Source of the DNA: an uncultured Treponema sp.
GTDB lineage: Bacteria > Spirochaetota > Spirochaetia > Treponematales > Treponemataceae
Direction: 5' to 3'
NCBI GenBank assembly: GCA_934667505.1
Contig: CAKULY010000036.1
Coordinates: forward strand, 1 to 15,578
DNA: 15,578 bases
Part shown: positions 7,801 through 14,172 of the stretch, piece by piece
How positions within the stretch are numbered: the stretch's first letter is position 1
Layout of the letters: each line of letters starts with the position of its first letter
Program-made: the position numbers and the translations under genes
Notes under the pieces: generated by a model
What the model was told of the DNA's origin: nothing
The model's database searches: none
The model's input: only the letters and a program-made list of their open reading frames with translations

Positions 7801-8860
7801 CAGCTCCGCCAAAAGGCTCAATTTCTGTCGGGTGGTTGTGAGTCTCGTTTTTAAACATCATCAGCCATCGCTCAGTAGAATCGCAAGGATTTCCGTTTTT
7901 GTCGCGGGTGTAATGAACGTCAATATAAACAGAGCAAGCATTGTTTTCTTCGCTTACTTCCATATCTTCAAGCTTGCCGTGCTTTTTAAGATACTTCATG
8001 CCGATAACGGCCATATCCATTAGGCAGACAGGCTTGTCTGTTCTAGATGCGTAAACGTCCGTTCTCATTTGAGTATAATTTTCAAGCGATTTTTTAAACA
8101 AAGAAGAATAAGGACCGTCTTCTATTTTGATTTCCTTTAGTTCTGTTAAAAAAGTTGTATGGCGGCAGTGGTCTGACCAATATGTGTCAAGAACACGGAT
8201 TTCCGTTTCTGTTGGATTGCGGTTTTCTTTTATAAAATAAGACTGCAAGAACTTTATATCGGCAAGATCCATTGCAAGACCCATTTTCTCGCGGTAAGAA
8301 TTAAGTTCAGAATCATTAAACTTTATAAAGTTGTCAACAAAAGGAATGTCATCTGGCTCTTCCGCCTTGATTTCAAGAGTTTGAGGCATCGAATCGTCGG
8401 TAAGGCAAGAATCAACAGGATTTATCAAATAGTTTTCGATTTTTTTTAATTCATCTACAGAAATATTTCCGCTAAGAACAACAAGCTTTGCGCAGCGAAC
8501 AAGCGGAGGTTCTGCGCCGACTTTTACAGAAGAAGCCATTCCCGCTCTTAAAAGCGAAAGACACTGCTGAGCGCTGTCGGCCCTTTGGTCATACTGGCCA
8601 GGAAGATATTCCCAAACAATTACATTCGAATCTTGTGGAATTTCAATCTTTTCGTAATAAACAAAATCGCTTTGCGGTTCACTGAAAATCTTTATGGCAG
8701 CGGCTTTTCCAACTGCTTCTCCAACATTTTCAACATCATAGCGGTTAAGGTAGCGCACTCCAGTAAGTCCTGCTACTCCCAAAAAGTCTTTAATCTGTGA
8801 AAAATAACTTTCAGCCTCGTTTCTAAAACCAGGCTTTCTTTCTACGTATAAACGAAACAT
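4889..8860 (-). CDS. purL: phosphoribosylformylglycinamidine (FGAM) synthase, single-chain PurL
   Basis: It catalyses the ATP- and glutamine-dependent step FGAR to FGAM in cytosolic purine synthesis. The 1323-aa chain carries the N-terminal PurS-like domain (FRLYVERKPGF at the start), YWSDHCRHTTF near residue 230, ETHNHPTEIEPFGGAATCIGG near 340 and two AIRS-type halves. A fused class I glutamine amidotransferase follows from about 1040, with nucleophile Cys1146 (LGICNGFQ) and His1215/Glu1217 (HGEGR). This is the large single-polypeptide (clade II-type) form, so separate purQ and purS should not be needed. I choose ATG 8858-8860 because the family begins at FRLYVE. A TTG at 8914 would add 18 residues without family match. 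No Shine-Dalgarno is seen; a TATAAT lies 6 nt upstream. No other purine genes are nearby. Confidence 0.95.
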   Translation of the reverse strand: MFRLYVERKPGFRNEAESYFSQIKDFLGVAGLTGVRYLNRYDVENVGEAVGKAAAIKIFSEPQSDFVYYEKIEIPQDSNVIVWEYLPGQYDQRADSAQQCLSLLRAGMASSVKVGAEPPLVRCAKLVVLSGNISVDELKKIENYLINPVDSCLTDDSMPQTLEIKAEEPDDIPFVDNFIKFNDSELNSYREKMGLAMDLADIKFLQSYFIKENRNPTETEIRVLDTYWSDHCRHTTFLTELKEIKIEDGPYSSLFKKSLENYTQMRTDVYASRTDKPVCLMDMAVIGMKYLKKHGKLEDMEVSEENNACSVYIDVHYTRDKNGNPCDSTERWLMMFKNETHNHPTEIEPFGGAATCIGGAIRDPLSGRSWVYQSMRVTGASDPTVPLSETMKGKLPQIKICREAAQGFASYGNQIGLTTGQVTELYHPGYVAKRMELGAVIAAAPENTVMRERPEAGDVVILLGGGTGRDGIGGATGSSKIHTEKSVTNAAAEVQKGNAVEERKIQRLFRNKEVSLMIRRCNDFGAGGVSVAIGELAPGLEINLDVVPKKYEGLNGTELAISESQERMAVVVRAKDAQKFIEEAEKENLTAVKVADVTDTNRLIIKWRGKTIVNLSREFLDAAGAHHEASALIESPAVQKESPLVNPLDSVKNELKKGGNSQALCDAWYANIKDLACCSQRGLSERFDGSIGSSTVLFPYGGKYQSTPEAGMCAKIPVVSPYETSTVSFMAFGYDPRVGQWSPWHGAQTAVLSSLAKIACMGAKADKSRLSFQEFFGRAVDEKTWGYPAAALLGSVDAQSAMGCASIGGKDSMSGTFVHINVPHTLVSFAVNHDEVKNVTSGSFKKAGDNLYLVTVPYSNELAPDFSAFTKNSNALYNLNSSGMISAMYPICAGGIAEAVTKMAMGNRIGAKITNVPLSATAIALEERSKPLAKDLFTPLYGSIIVETEKKLDKSIFAEGTLFEIGQTVLSEEIEVCAEDIPNVKISLADAESAWESKLNKVFPRVSGAEVQEPLPDFAKKTHKSLTDIRKNPVFANPIKKPRVLIPVFPGTNCEFDMARAFNLAGAETKIIVFANNTPSALASSLQTLQEELKQTQILALAGGFSAGDEPDGSGKFIANVLREQQISQEVMNLLKKRNGLVLGICNGFQALIKTGLVPYGEIREPSAQMPTLTFNKIGRHISRVVRTRMVSATSPWAMDSTVVDSRLHLVPISHGEGRVVIDKQLAEHLFTNGQIYSQYVDEYGNPAITEPDNPNGSLFAIEGMTSPDGHVLGKMGHSERTVGTDLNGASCDLLKNVVGNPLKNEFENSCQNLFAAGVRYFK

Positions 8861-8866
8861 TTTTTT

Positions 8867-8895
8867 ATTATAGTGAGATAAGCAATCTTCTTCAA
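8867..8895 (-). promoter_or_regulatory. candidate purL promoter implying a leaderless mRNA
   Basis: On the minus strand a -35-like TTGAAG (8890-8895) is followed by a 17-bp spacer and a perfect TATAAT (8867-8872). The start codon ATG begins 6 nt later (8860), where transcription itself would be expected to begin. No ribosome site lies in between. The whole motif sits between the preceding terminator and purL. Confidence 0.5.
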
Positions 8896-8919
8896 TAATA
8901 CGCAAAGTTCGCAAAGCAC

Positions 8920-8956
8920 AAAAAAAGTCCTGCGAAAATCAATCTCGCAGGACTTT
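8920..8956 (-). terminator. rho-independent terminator of the substrate-binding gene
   Basis: On the minus strand AAAGTCCTGCGA (8945-8956, transcribed first) pairs perfectly over 12 bp with TCGCAGGACTTT (8924-8935) around a 9-nt loop and runs into T residues (complement of 8920-8926). It starts about 20 nt after the stop of the gene at 8978. It separates that gene from purL. Confidence 0.9.
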
Positions 8957-8977
8957 GTAAAACTACAAATGCAAAAC

Positions 8978-10123
8978 TTATGGATTTACAGTAGCTTTGT
9001 AGGCAGTTGTAAGACTTCCGTCAGCGGCTTTTACAAGCTCAAGCATAACAGCAGACTTTACAGGGTTGCGTTTTTCATCAAAAGTAAGATGACCTGTAAC
9101 GTAATCGCCATTAGTCTTTTTAAGGGCATCTTTTACAGCTACAGGATCTGCGCTTCCTGCCGCAACAATCGCATCTTTAAGCATATAAACTGAATCGTAG
9201 CCAAGAGCTGCAAATGAGTTTGGACTTTTGCCATATTTTTTATTAAAAGCTGCAACAAAGTTTTTTACAGCAGGTTCTGTAGAATCTGCCGCATAGTGGT
9301 TTGAATAGAATCCGTTAAGAACTTCATCGCCAGCTTCATCAATAAGACCGTCCCATCCATCAGCGCCAACAAGAGGGCAGCTTATTCCCTGTGCTCGAAT
9401 CTGCTTTGCAATAAGGGCAACTGTTCCATAATAGTCAGGAAGATAAACAACATCAGGATTTGCATTCTTAATCTTTGTTATTTGAGCATTGAAGTCCTTG
9501 TCGTTTGTTGCGTAAGATTCAGCAGAAACGATTTTACCGCCATTAGCTTCAAAAGATTTTTTAAAGTTTTCATAAAGACCTACAGAATAGTCGTTCTGAA
9601 TGTCGTAAAGAACAGCGGCATTTTTGCAGCCAAGATTTTCAGAAGCGAATTTACCGCCTACAGTTCCCTGGAACGGATCTATAAAGCATGCGCGGAATAC
9701 AAAGTCACCAGCATCAGTAATATCTGGAGAAGTTGCTGCAGGAGCAATCTGCACAATCTTACTTGCCTGCGCCAAAGTAGTCACAGCCTTTGTGCAGCCA
9801 CTTGTCAGCGAACCGATAATAATTTTAACTTTGTCTTTTGTGACAAGCTTTTTAAAAGCATTGACAGACTTGTCTGGAGCGCCTTCATCATCTTCGCAAA
9901 CAAACTGGACAGTTTTTCCGTTGATTCCACCAGCGGCATTGATTTCTTCAATTGCAAGATCTATGCCATTCTTGCATTCAACGCCATAAACGGCAACGCT
10001 TCCAGAAAGTGGAGCGATTCCACCAATTTTTATTGTTGTATCGTTGCCAGATTTTTTTGAGCATCCAGTAGATAGCAACAAAAGTACGCTTGCAGCAAAA
10101 GCGACGCTTGTAAGTTTTTTCAT
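8978..10123 (-). CDS. ABC transporter substrate-binding lipoprotein, branched-chain amino acid type
   Basis: This 381-aa protein has a lipoprotein signal (MKKLTSVAFAASVLLLLSTG, Cys21) followed by a type I periplasmic-binding fold of the LivJ/LivK (Peripla_BP_6) class over about 30-370. Seen are IKIGGIAPLSGSVAVYG, LAIEEINAAGGINGK, IIIGSLTSGCTKAV, AAVLYDIQNDYSVGL and FAALGYDSVYMLKDA. It should bind leucine/isoleucine/valine or a related small ligand for an ABC importer; the ligand cannot be fixed from sequence. A GGAGG (10130-10134) lies 6 nt before the ATG. No livHMGF-like permease or ATPase genes adjoin it, and it ends in its own strong terminator, so it is a monocistronic orphan that must work with components encoded elsewhere. 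Confidence 0.93.
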   Translation of the reverse strand: MKKLTSVAFAASVLLLLSTGCSKKSGNDTTIKIGGIAPLSGSVAVYGVECKNGIDLAIEEINAAGGINGKTVQFVCEDDEGAPDKSVNAFKKLVTKDKVKIIIGSLTSGCTKAVTTLAQASKIVQIAPAATSPDITDAGDFVFRACFIDPFQGTVGGKFASENLGCKNAAVLYDIQNDYSVGLYENFKKSFEANGGKIVSAESYATNDKDFNAQITKIKNANPDVVYLPDYYGTVALIAKQIRAQGISCPLVGADGWDGLIDEAGDEVLNGFYSNHYAADSTEPAVKNFVAAFNKKYGKSPNSFAALGYDSVYMLKDAIVAAGSADPVAVKDALKKTNGDYVTGHLTFDEKRNPVKSAVMLELVKAADGSLTTAYKATVNP

Positions 10124-10241
10124 TTTATTCCTCCAACTATAGAATAATAGAATAAATTTACACTAATATAACCAATATTTTAAGTTTGGTAAATATATTT
10201 CTTATTTTTAAAGAATATAAATTCAATTCAGGTCGCCGCCA

Positions 10242-10281
10242 ACCCAAACCAATTCAAACAAAGCGCAAGCGCAGCCATCTG
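10242..10281 (-). repeat. 40-bp repeat copy B (inverted partner at 10684)
   Basis: Read on the minus strand from 10281 it begins CAGATGGCTGCGCTTGCGCT and ends TTGAATTGGTTTGGGT. It matches plus-strand 10684-10723 at 33 of 40 positions without gaps, and all seven differences are transitions. Flanking CGCCGC (10234-10239) and GCGGCG (10281-10286) can close a stem around it, and GCGCTTGCGC forms a small inner stem. It occupies most of the gap between the 83-aa gene and the substrate-binding gene. Confidence 0.7.
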
Positions 10282-10308
10282 CGGCGAATTTCAATCTTAT
10301 ATTTTGGT

Positions 10309-10560
10309 CTACTGGATATTTTCGTTTGTAAGATTTAGATTCTTTTTAAGTTTTTTTATGTCGTCCAAGGAAATATAGAATCGTGAAATGTCATTTTGAA
10401 ATTCTGCATTTTTTTGAAAAACACAATATTCTTCAAGCGAGCGGTAAGAACACGATGCAAAATTTTGTTTTCTGCGGTCAAATATTTTTTTAAGAAACTT
10501 TATCTCTATTTTTTCTTGCTTTTTCTTTCTTCTTTTACTCTTTTTATGAAAGCAAAACAT
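10309..10560 (-). CDS. small basic hypothetical protein (83 aa)
   Basis: I do not recognise a family. The N-terminal third is strongly basic (KKSKRRKKKQEK), and the rest is mixed helix-like with an acidic-lysine stretch (ISLDDIKKLKKNLNLTNENIQ). There is no signal peptide or membrane segment, so it is probably cytosolic and could bind nucleic acid (inference from charge only). No Shine-Dalgarno precedes the ATG at 10558-10560, but a TATAAT ends 6 nt before it, as for purL. The gene lies between two inverted copies of a 40-bp repeat. It could still be a chance ORF in AT-rich DNA. Confidence 0.45.
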   Translation of the reverse strand: MFCFHKKSKRRKKKQEKIEIKFLKKIFDRRKQNFASCSYRSLEEYCVFQKNAEFQNDISRFYISLDDIKKLKKNLNLTNENIQ

Positions 10561-10566
10561 AGTCTG

Positions 10567-10595
10567 ATTATAAATTAAAAAACAAATAAAAGCAA
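10567..10595 (-). promoter_or_regulatory. candidate promoter for the 83-aa gene, leaderless layout
   Basis: On the minus strand TTGCTT (10590-10595), a 17-bp spacer and a perfect TATAAT (10567-10572) are followed 6 nt later by the ATG. The -35 match is weak (3 of 6). Spacing to the start codon is the same as at purL. Confidence 0.4.
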
Positions 10596-10624
10596 AAAAA
10601 TTGGTTGAAAGCCAAGCTATTTAC

Positions 10625-10820
10625 CCCAAGCTTCGAGTTTTTTATAACTTAAAAAAATGCTTTCAGCGAATTTACACTTTGTTCAGATGGTTGTGCTCGC
10701 ACTCCGCTTGAATTGGTTTGGGTCGCTACGCAACCTTAATTGTTCTAATCGCACAAAGTCTTCACAAATTGTAAATTCGCTTACGCTTCTATTTATTTTT
10801 CTAAAAACTCGAAGTTTAGG
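10625..10820. mobile_element. 196-bp MITE-like element with 18-bp terminal inverted repeats
   Basis: The left end CCCAAGCTTCGAGTTTTT (10625-10642) and the right end AAAAACTCGAAGTTTAGG (10803-10820) are inverted repeats identical at 16 of 18 positions. A second perfect pair lies inside: AGCGAATTTAC (10665-10675) with GTAAATTCGCT (10771-10781). The centre carries the 40-bp block shared with 10242-10281. No coding capacity is convincing, and no target-site duplication is visible. It lies 23 nt past the amylase stop, so it also forms that gene's 3' untranslated region and could fold as a long hairpin in the transcript. Confidence 0.55.
10684..10723 (+). repeat. 40-bp repeat copy A
   Basis: It is the plus-strand partner of 10242-10281, with 33 of 40 identical and only transitions. 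The last 16 bases (TTGAATTGGTTTGGGT) are identical between the copies. It lies in the middle of the inverted-repeat element. Confidence 0.7.
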
Positions 10821-10843
10821 CTGTTTAATGCAATTGCTTAAAA

Positions 10844-13800
10844 TTATTCAATAACAATAATCTCATCAGTCTCATCGCAAACAAGAGGAACTGTGTCAAC
10901 TGCAAGTTCACCTGTGCCGAACTTGTACTGCTCCGCATCTCCATCTTTGATTCCACGCGGGCTTCCCATGTCAAAATCCCAAGTGTTTATGTAGAACTTG
11001 TAGCCCGAAATATCTTTTGGATAGCCCATTGCCGCCGCGCTGATGTTGAACCAAATCATTCCGGTTTTGTCTTGCCATTCAGAGCCGATTGCCGGGGAAT
11101 AATCTGACCAGTCAAGAACGTGGTATTTTTCGATTCCATCAACATTGTCCTTCAAGTTATCCCAATCCACCGCAGGCGAATTGTTTGGTGCTGGCGTTGT
11201 CGCCGTTCCCAAATTTGAGGCATCCGCATTCTTCGCAGAATAATAAGCCTGTCCCCAGCCGTTGCATTGGAACATATAATCCCATTTGCCAAATGCGCCA
11301 GGCAGCTCGTAGTTGCTCTTTGGATGCACATTGCAGCCGGCTGAATCATCGCCATCAGAGATAAACACATAGAACACAACATGGTCAAACAGGTTTGAAG
11401 TCGGATTCCAAGAGCGGGAAAGTGCGCTCATCTTTACACCAAGGCGGATGTCATTTCCGCTTCTGTAGACATCAACTCCCTGAATATCAAGTGATTTGTC
11501 AAACTGGGCTTCTGTCGGTTTTTGCAGTTTGCCTTTTGCGATTCCAACGCCGTTGTCATCGCCTGCAGCATCTGAAATCTTTGCGACAAGCTTGAACGGA
11601 CGCTCGATTGTGAATGAATTTACATCCGAATAGCAAGTTATGCCGTCTACAATCTGGATAAACTGAACTGTGATTTTTCCGTTTGAATATGCGGAAATGT
11701 CAAGTTCTTTTGTAAATTGCGTACCTGCTGTGGCAGTAACTTCTTCCGCCAAAGAATAGTCGCCGTTAAGAACAATTTTTACAGTTCCATCTTTATTTGT
11801 TGTGCCTTTTATTGTCGCAGTGTTTCCTGTAATTTTTTCTAAAGGAACTTCATCAACCGTTATAGCACAGTCTGTAGATTCTGATGCAGCCCCTGGTTCT
11901 GTTAAGATATAGACTGCTGTGCTGTTTGCCGGAACAATCAGCTTGACATTGCCTTTATTGCCATCTTGCGTTGCAATAAAGTGGTCTGCAATTTCTATTC
12001 CGCCAGCAGGACTTACAGAGATTCCTTCGTAAGGAACAAGCTCAAATTTGTCGCCGGCTGCAATATTCGCATAGGATGCGTTCAATACCTTGTCCGTGGT
12101 TGCGGTGTTCATTACAAAGATTGCCTTTTTGCCGTTTTCAACAGTATTTCCGTCTTTGTCCTGCTCGCGAACGATGTAGGCAAAAATTCCTGCGCTGTCC
12201 TTTGTGTCCTGCAGCACGTAAAGCGTGTTGTATCTGAATACAGGATTTTCTTTCCGCATTTTGTTCAGGTTCTGGAAATACTTGTACCAGTCGCCGGTTG
12301 TGTCAAATTTATCAGAAGATTGAGTTGTTCCTGGAGCAAGGTAGCTGCCTGCAAACATTCCCTCGCGGCACTCTCCGTTGAATCCCTGCTCAGAGCCGTA
12401 GTAAACCTGCGGAATGCCAGGAATTGTGTAGATAATGTTGTAGGCGGCTTTCATAAGCTCATCGTTGCCTTTCATTGTCTGTCCCCAGCGGTCCATGTCG
12501 TGGTTGTCGATGAATGTTACAAGGCGGCTCGGATTCTTGTAATAATTCTTTGTGTACCGGCTTTTTAAGACTGTGCTGATTGCTTCCGTTTTTCCGCCTG
12601 AGCTGATTGTGTCAGCAATCGCATAGCGCAACGGGAAGTAAATCATTCCGTCCATTCGGGCATTATAACTGTCGCTTTTTGTGTAGCTGCCAACAATATT
12701 TTCATCTTGGCTGAACGCCTCGCCAAAATTTATAAAATCCTTCTTGCCTTTTGAAAGACCGTATTCGCGGACACCCATGTTGCTTGGGTCTGTATCGTTT
12801 ATAAAATCTTCAAAAAAATCCGGCTCAACATACAAGGCTGTGTCGATTCGGTAACCGTCGATTCCAGCTTTGTCTATCCAGTAACGGAAATATCCGCGCA
12901 AAAGATTGCGGACAACAGGATCTTCTGTTTTCATGTCGTCAAGGTCGCTTGATGTGTGGTCATACTGGATTGCCGCATTTGTGTAGTCGTTGATTGGCGT
13001 GTTGTAATGGTAGAATGAGTTGTTCTTCCATTCGTCAAAAGTCAAGTCGTTTATGTTGTTCAAAGCCCAAGGAAGCTGTTCCGGGTGATTGAAAGGAACC
13101 GATTTTGGCTCAAGGTAAAAGTCGCTTTCGGGGATGCTGCCCTCGCTGGCTTTCATTGTCTCTTCGGTAATGTCTTTTTGGATTTTTTGGTAGTCGCCAA
13201 GATGATTCACAACAATGTCCTGAATTACATAAAGCCCCATTTCGTGCGCTTCCTTTACAAAGTCCTGATACTGCTTTAAAGTTCCCATGTGCGGGTCAAC
13301 TTTTGTAAAATCGCTTGCCCAGTATCCGTGGTAGCCGTGATAATTCGCCTCTGCAATCTGACATTTTACAGGAGGAGTCATCCAGATTGCGGTAAAGCCC
13401 AAGTTCTTTATGTACTGAAGTTTCTGGCGGATACCTTCAATGTCGCCGCCGTTATAGCCAGAAGCCGGCTGCCCCTGCAGAACAATGCTTTCATCGTAAG
13501 CGTTTCCGTTCTGGTCGGTAAGTCCCTGAACTTTGTCATTTGTTGTGTCGCCGTTAAAAAATCGGTCTGTAAGAATAAAATATATTGTCTGGTCTTGCCA
13601 GTTTTCGCTTTCAGGGTTTACAGGAGTCCAGCTGCCTGTAAAGTCCGTGGTACGGTCAAGGTCAAAGTCAAAGCTCGTCATCGCGTACTTTTTTGCGCCG
13701 TCTTCAAAAACCGCAAGAGCACGTATTATGCACTGCTCGGAAAGTTCAATAGGCTCAGTGTATTTTGCAGAGCTTTCTGTAGGCTTCGATTTTTTTACCG

Positions 13801-14068
13801 CTTTTTGCCATGCAGCTTCATCCCAGTTGCCATCGTTGTCCAATTTTGCGGTTAGAATTTCGTAGTAGATTGCGCTTGCGCCTTCGCAGGAAATTGTTAC
13901 TTTCTGTTTTTCCTTGTAAAACCCGCCAATTGGAGAGAATACTGGACAAGCACTTTCTTTTACGGCAGGAGCTGGATCTGTTTTTTCAACATTGTCCACG
14001 GAAGATGGGCATCCAGTGAACAAAGTGAATAAAATACTAATAGCTAAAAATAAGCTGATTTTTTTCAT
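10844..14068 (-). CDS. multidomain GH13 alpha-amylase lipoprotein
   Basis: This 1074-aa exported glycoside hydrolase probably cuts alpha-1,4-glucans (starch, glycogen, maltodextrin) at the cell surface. The signal MKKISLFLAISILFTLFTG ends at lipobox Cys20. Domains in order: a chitobiase/hexosaminidase C-terminal-like module (about 41-136, CPVFSPIGGFY to EPIELSEQCIIRALAV); the GH13 barrel (about 155-630) with DIVVNH (284-289), GIDGYRIDT (nucleophile Asp409, Arg407), NFGEAF (acid/base Glu450) and FIDNHD (Asp524); a C-terminal beta domain; an Ig/FN3-like module (about 733-822); and a glucodextranase-C-like module (about 825-1065) with AGDDNGVG and DIQGVDVY. All catalytic residues are present. 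The start at 14068 is preferred over an in-frame one at 14143: it gives the signal peptide and has AAGGA (14074-14078), and the upstream one lies inside the terminator hairpin. The substrate-binding partner lies 104 nt upstream. Confidence 0.93.
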   Translation of the reverse strand: MKKISLFLAISILFTLFTGCPSSVDNVEKTDPAPAVKESACPVFSPIGGFYKEKQKVTISCEGASAIYYEILTAKLDNDGNWDEAAWQKAVKKSKPTESSAKYTEPIELSEQCIIRALAVFEDGAKKYAMTSFDFDLDRTTDFTGSWTPVNPESENWQDQTIYFILTDRFFNGDTTNDKVQGLTDQNGNAYDESIVLQGQPASGYNGGDIEGIRQKLQYIKNLGFTAIWMTPPVKCQIAEANYHGYHGYWASDFTKVDPHMGTLKQYQDFVKEAHEMGLYVIQDIVVNHLGDYQKIQKDITEETMKASEGSIPESDFYLEPKSVPFNHPEQLPWALNNINDLTFDEWKNNSFYHYNTPINDYTNAAIQYDHTSSDLDDMKTEDPVVRNLLRGYFRYWIDKAGIDGYRIDTALYVEPDFFEDFINDTDPSNMGVREYGLSKGKKDFINFGEAFSQDENIVGSYTKSDSYNARMDGMIYFPLRYAIADTISSGGKTEAISTVLKSRYTKNYYKNPSRLVTFIDNHDMDRWGQTMKGNDELMKAAYNIIYTIPGIPQVYYGSEQGFNGECREGMFAGSYLAPGTTQSSDKFDTTGDWYKYFQNLNKMRKENPVFRYNTLYVLQDTKDSAGIFAYIVREQDKDGNTVENGKKAIFVMNTATTDKVLNASYANIAAGDKFELVPYEGISVSPAGGIEIADHFIATQDGNKGNVKLIVPANSTAVYILTEPGAASESTDCAITVDEVPLEKITGNTATIKGTTNKDGTVKIVLNGDYSLAEEVTATAGTQFTKELDISAYSNGKITVQFIQIVDGITCYSDVNSFTIERPFKLVAKISDAAGDDNGVGIAKGKLQKPTEAQFDKSLDIQGVDVYRSGNDIRLGVKMSALSRSWNPTSNLFDHVVFYVFISDGDDSAGCNVHPKSNYELPGAFGKWDYMFQCNGWGQAYYSAKNADASNLGTATTPAPNNSPAVDWDNLKDNVDGIEKYHVLDWSDYSPAIGSEWQDKTGMIWFNISAAAMGYPKDISGYKFYINTWDFDMGSPRGIKDGDAEQYKFGTGELAVDTVPLVCDETDEIIVIE

Positions 14069-14094
14069 AGTTTTCCTTATAAAAATAATTTTGC

Positions 14095-14148
14095 AAAAAA
14101 AGAGGCTGCTTTTTTCTACTATTTGCAAATTCAAAAAAAGCAACCTCT
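14095..14148 (-). terminator. intercistronic rho-independent terminator or attenuator
   Basis: Transcribed leftward, arm 14134-14148 (AGAGGTTGCTTTTTT) pairs with 14101-14115 over 15 positions with one mismatch, and the hairpin is followed by six T residues (complement of 14095-14100). It begins 25 nt after the stop of the binding lipoprotein. Only about 26 nt separate its T-run from the amylase ATG, and no good -35/-10 pair is seen there. Confidence 0.85.
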
Positions 14149-14172
14149 AGATTTTAAGAAAAAATTAAAACT

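Noticed and set aside
8861..8914. TTG start at 8914 for purL
   Set aside because: It would add 18 residues with no match to the family N-terminus, and it overlaps the likely promoter.
9482..10060. Plus-strand 192-aa frame
   Set aside because: It is antisense to the well-supported substrate-binding protein and its translation has no family features.
11966..12568. Plus-strand 200-aa frame (and 13289-13855)
   Set aside because: These are antisense shadows of the amylase gene, which has intact catalytic motifs on the other strand.
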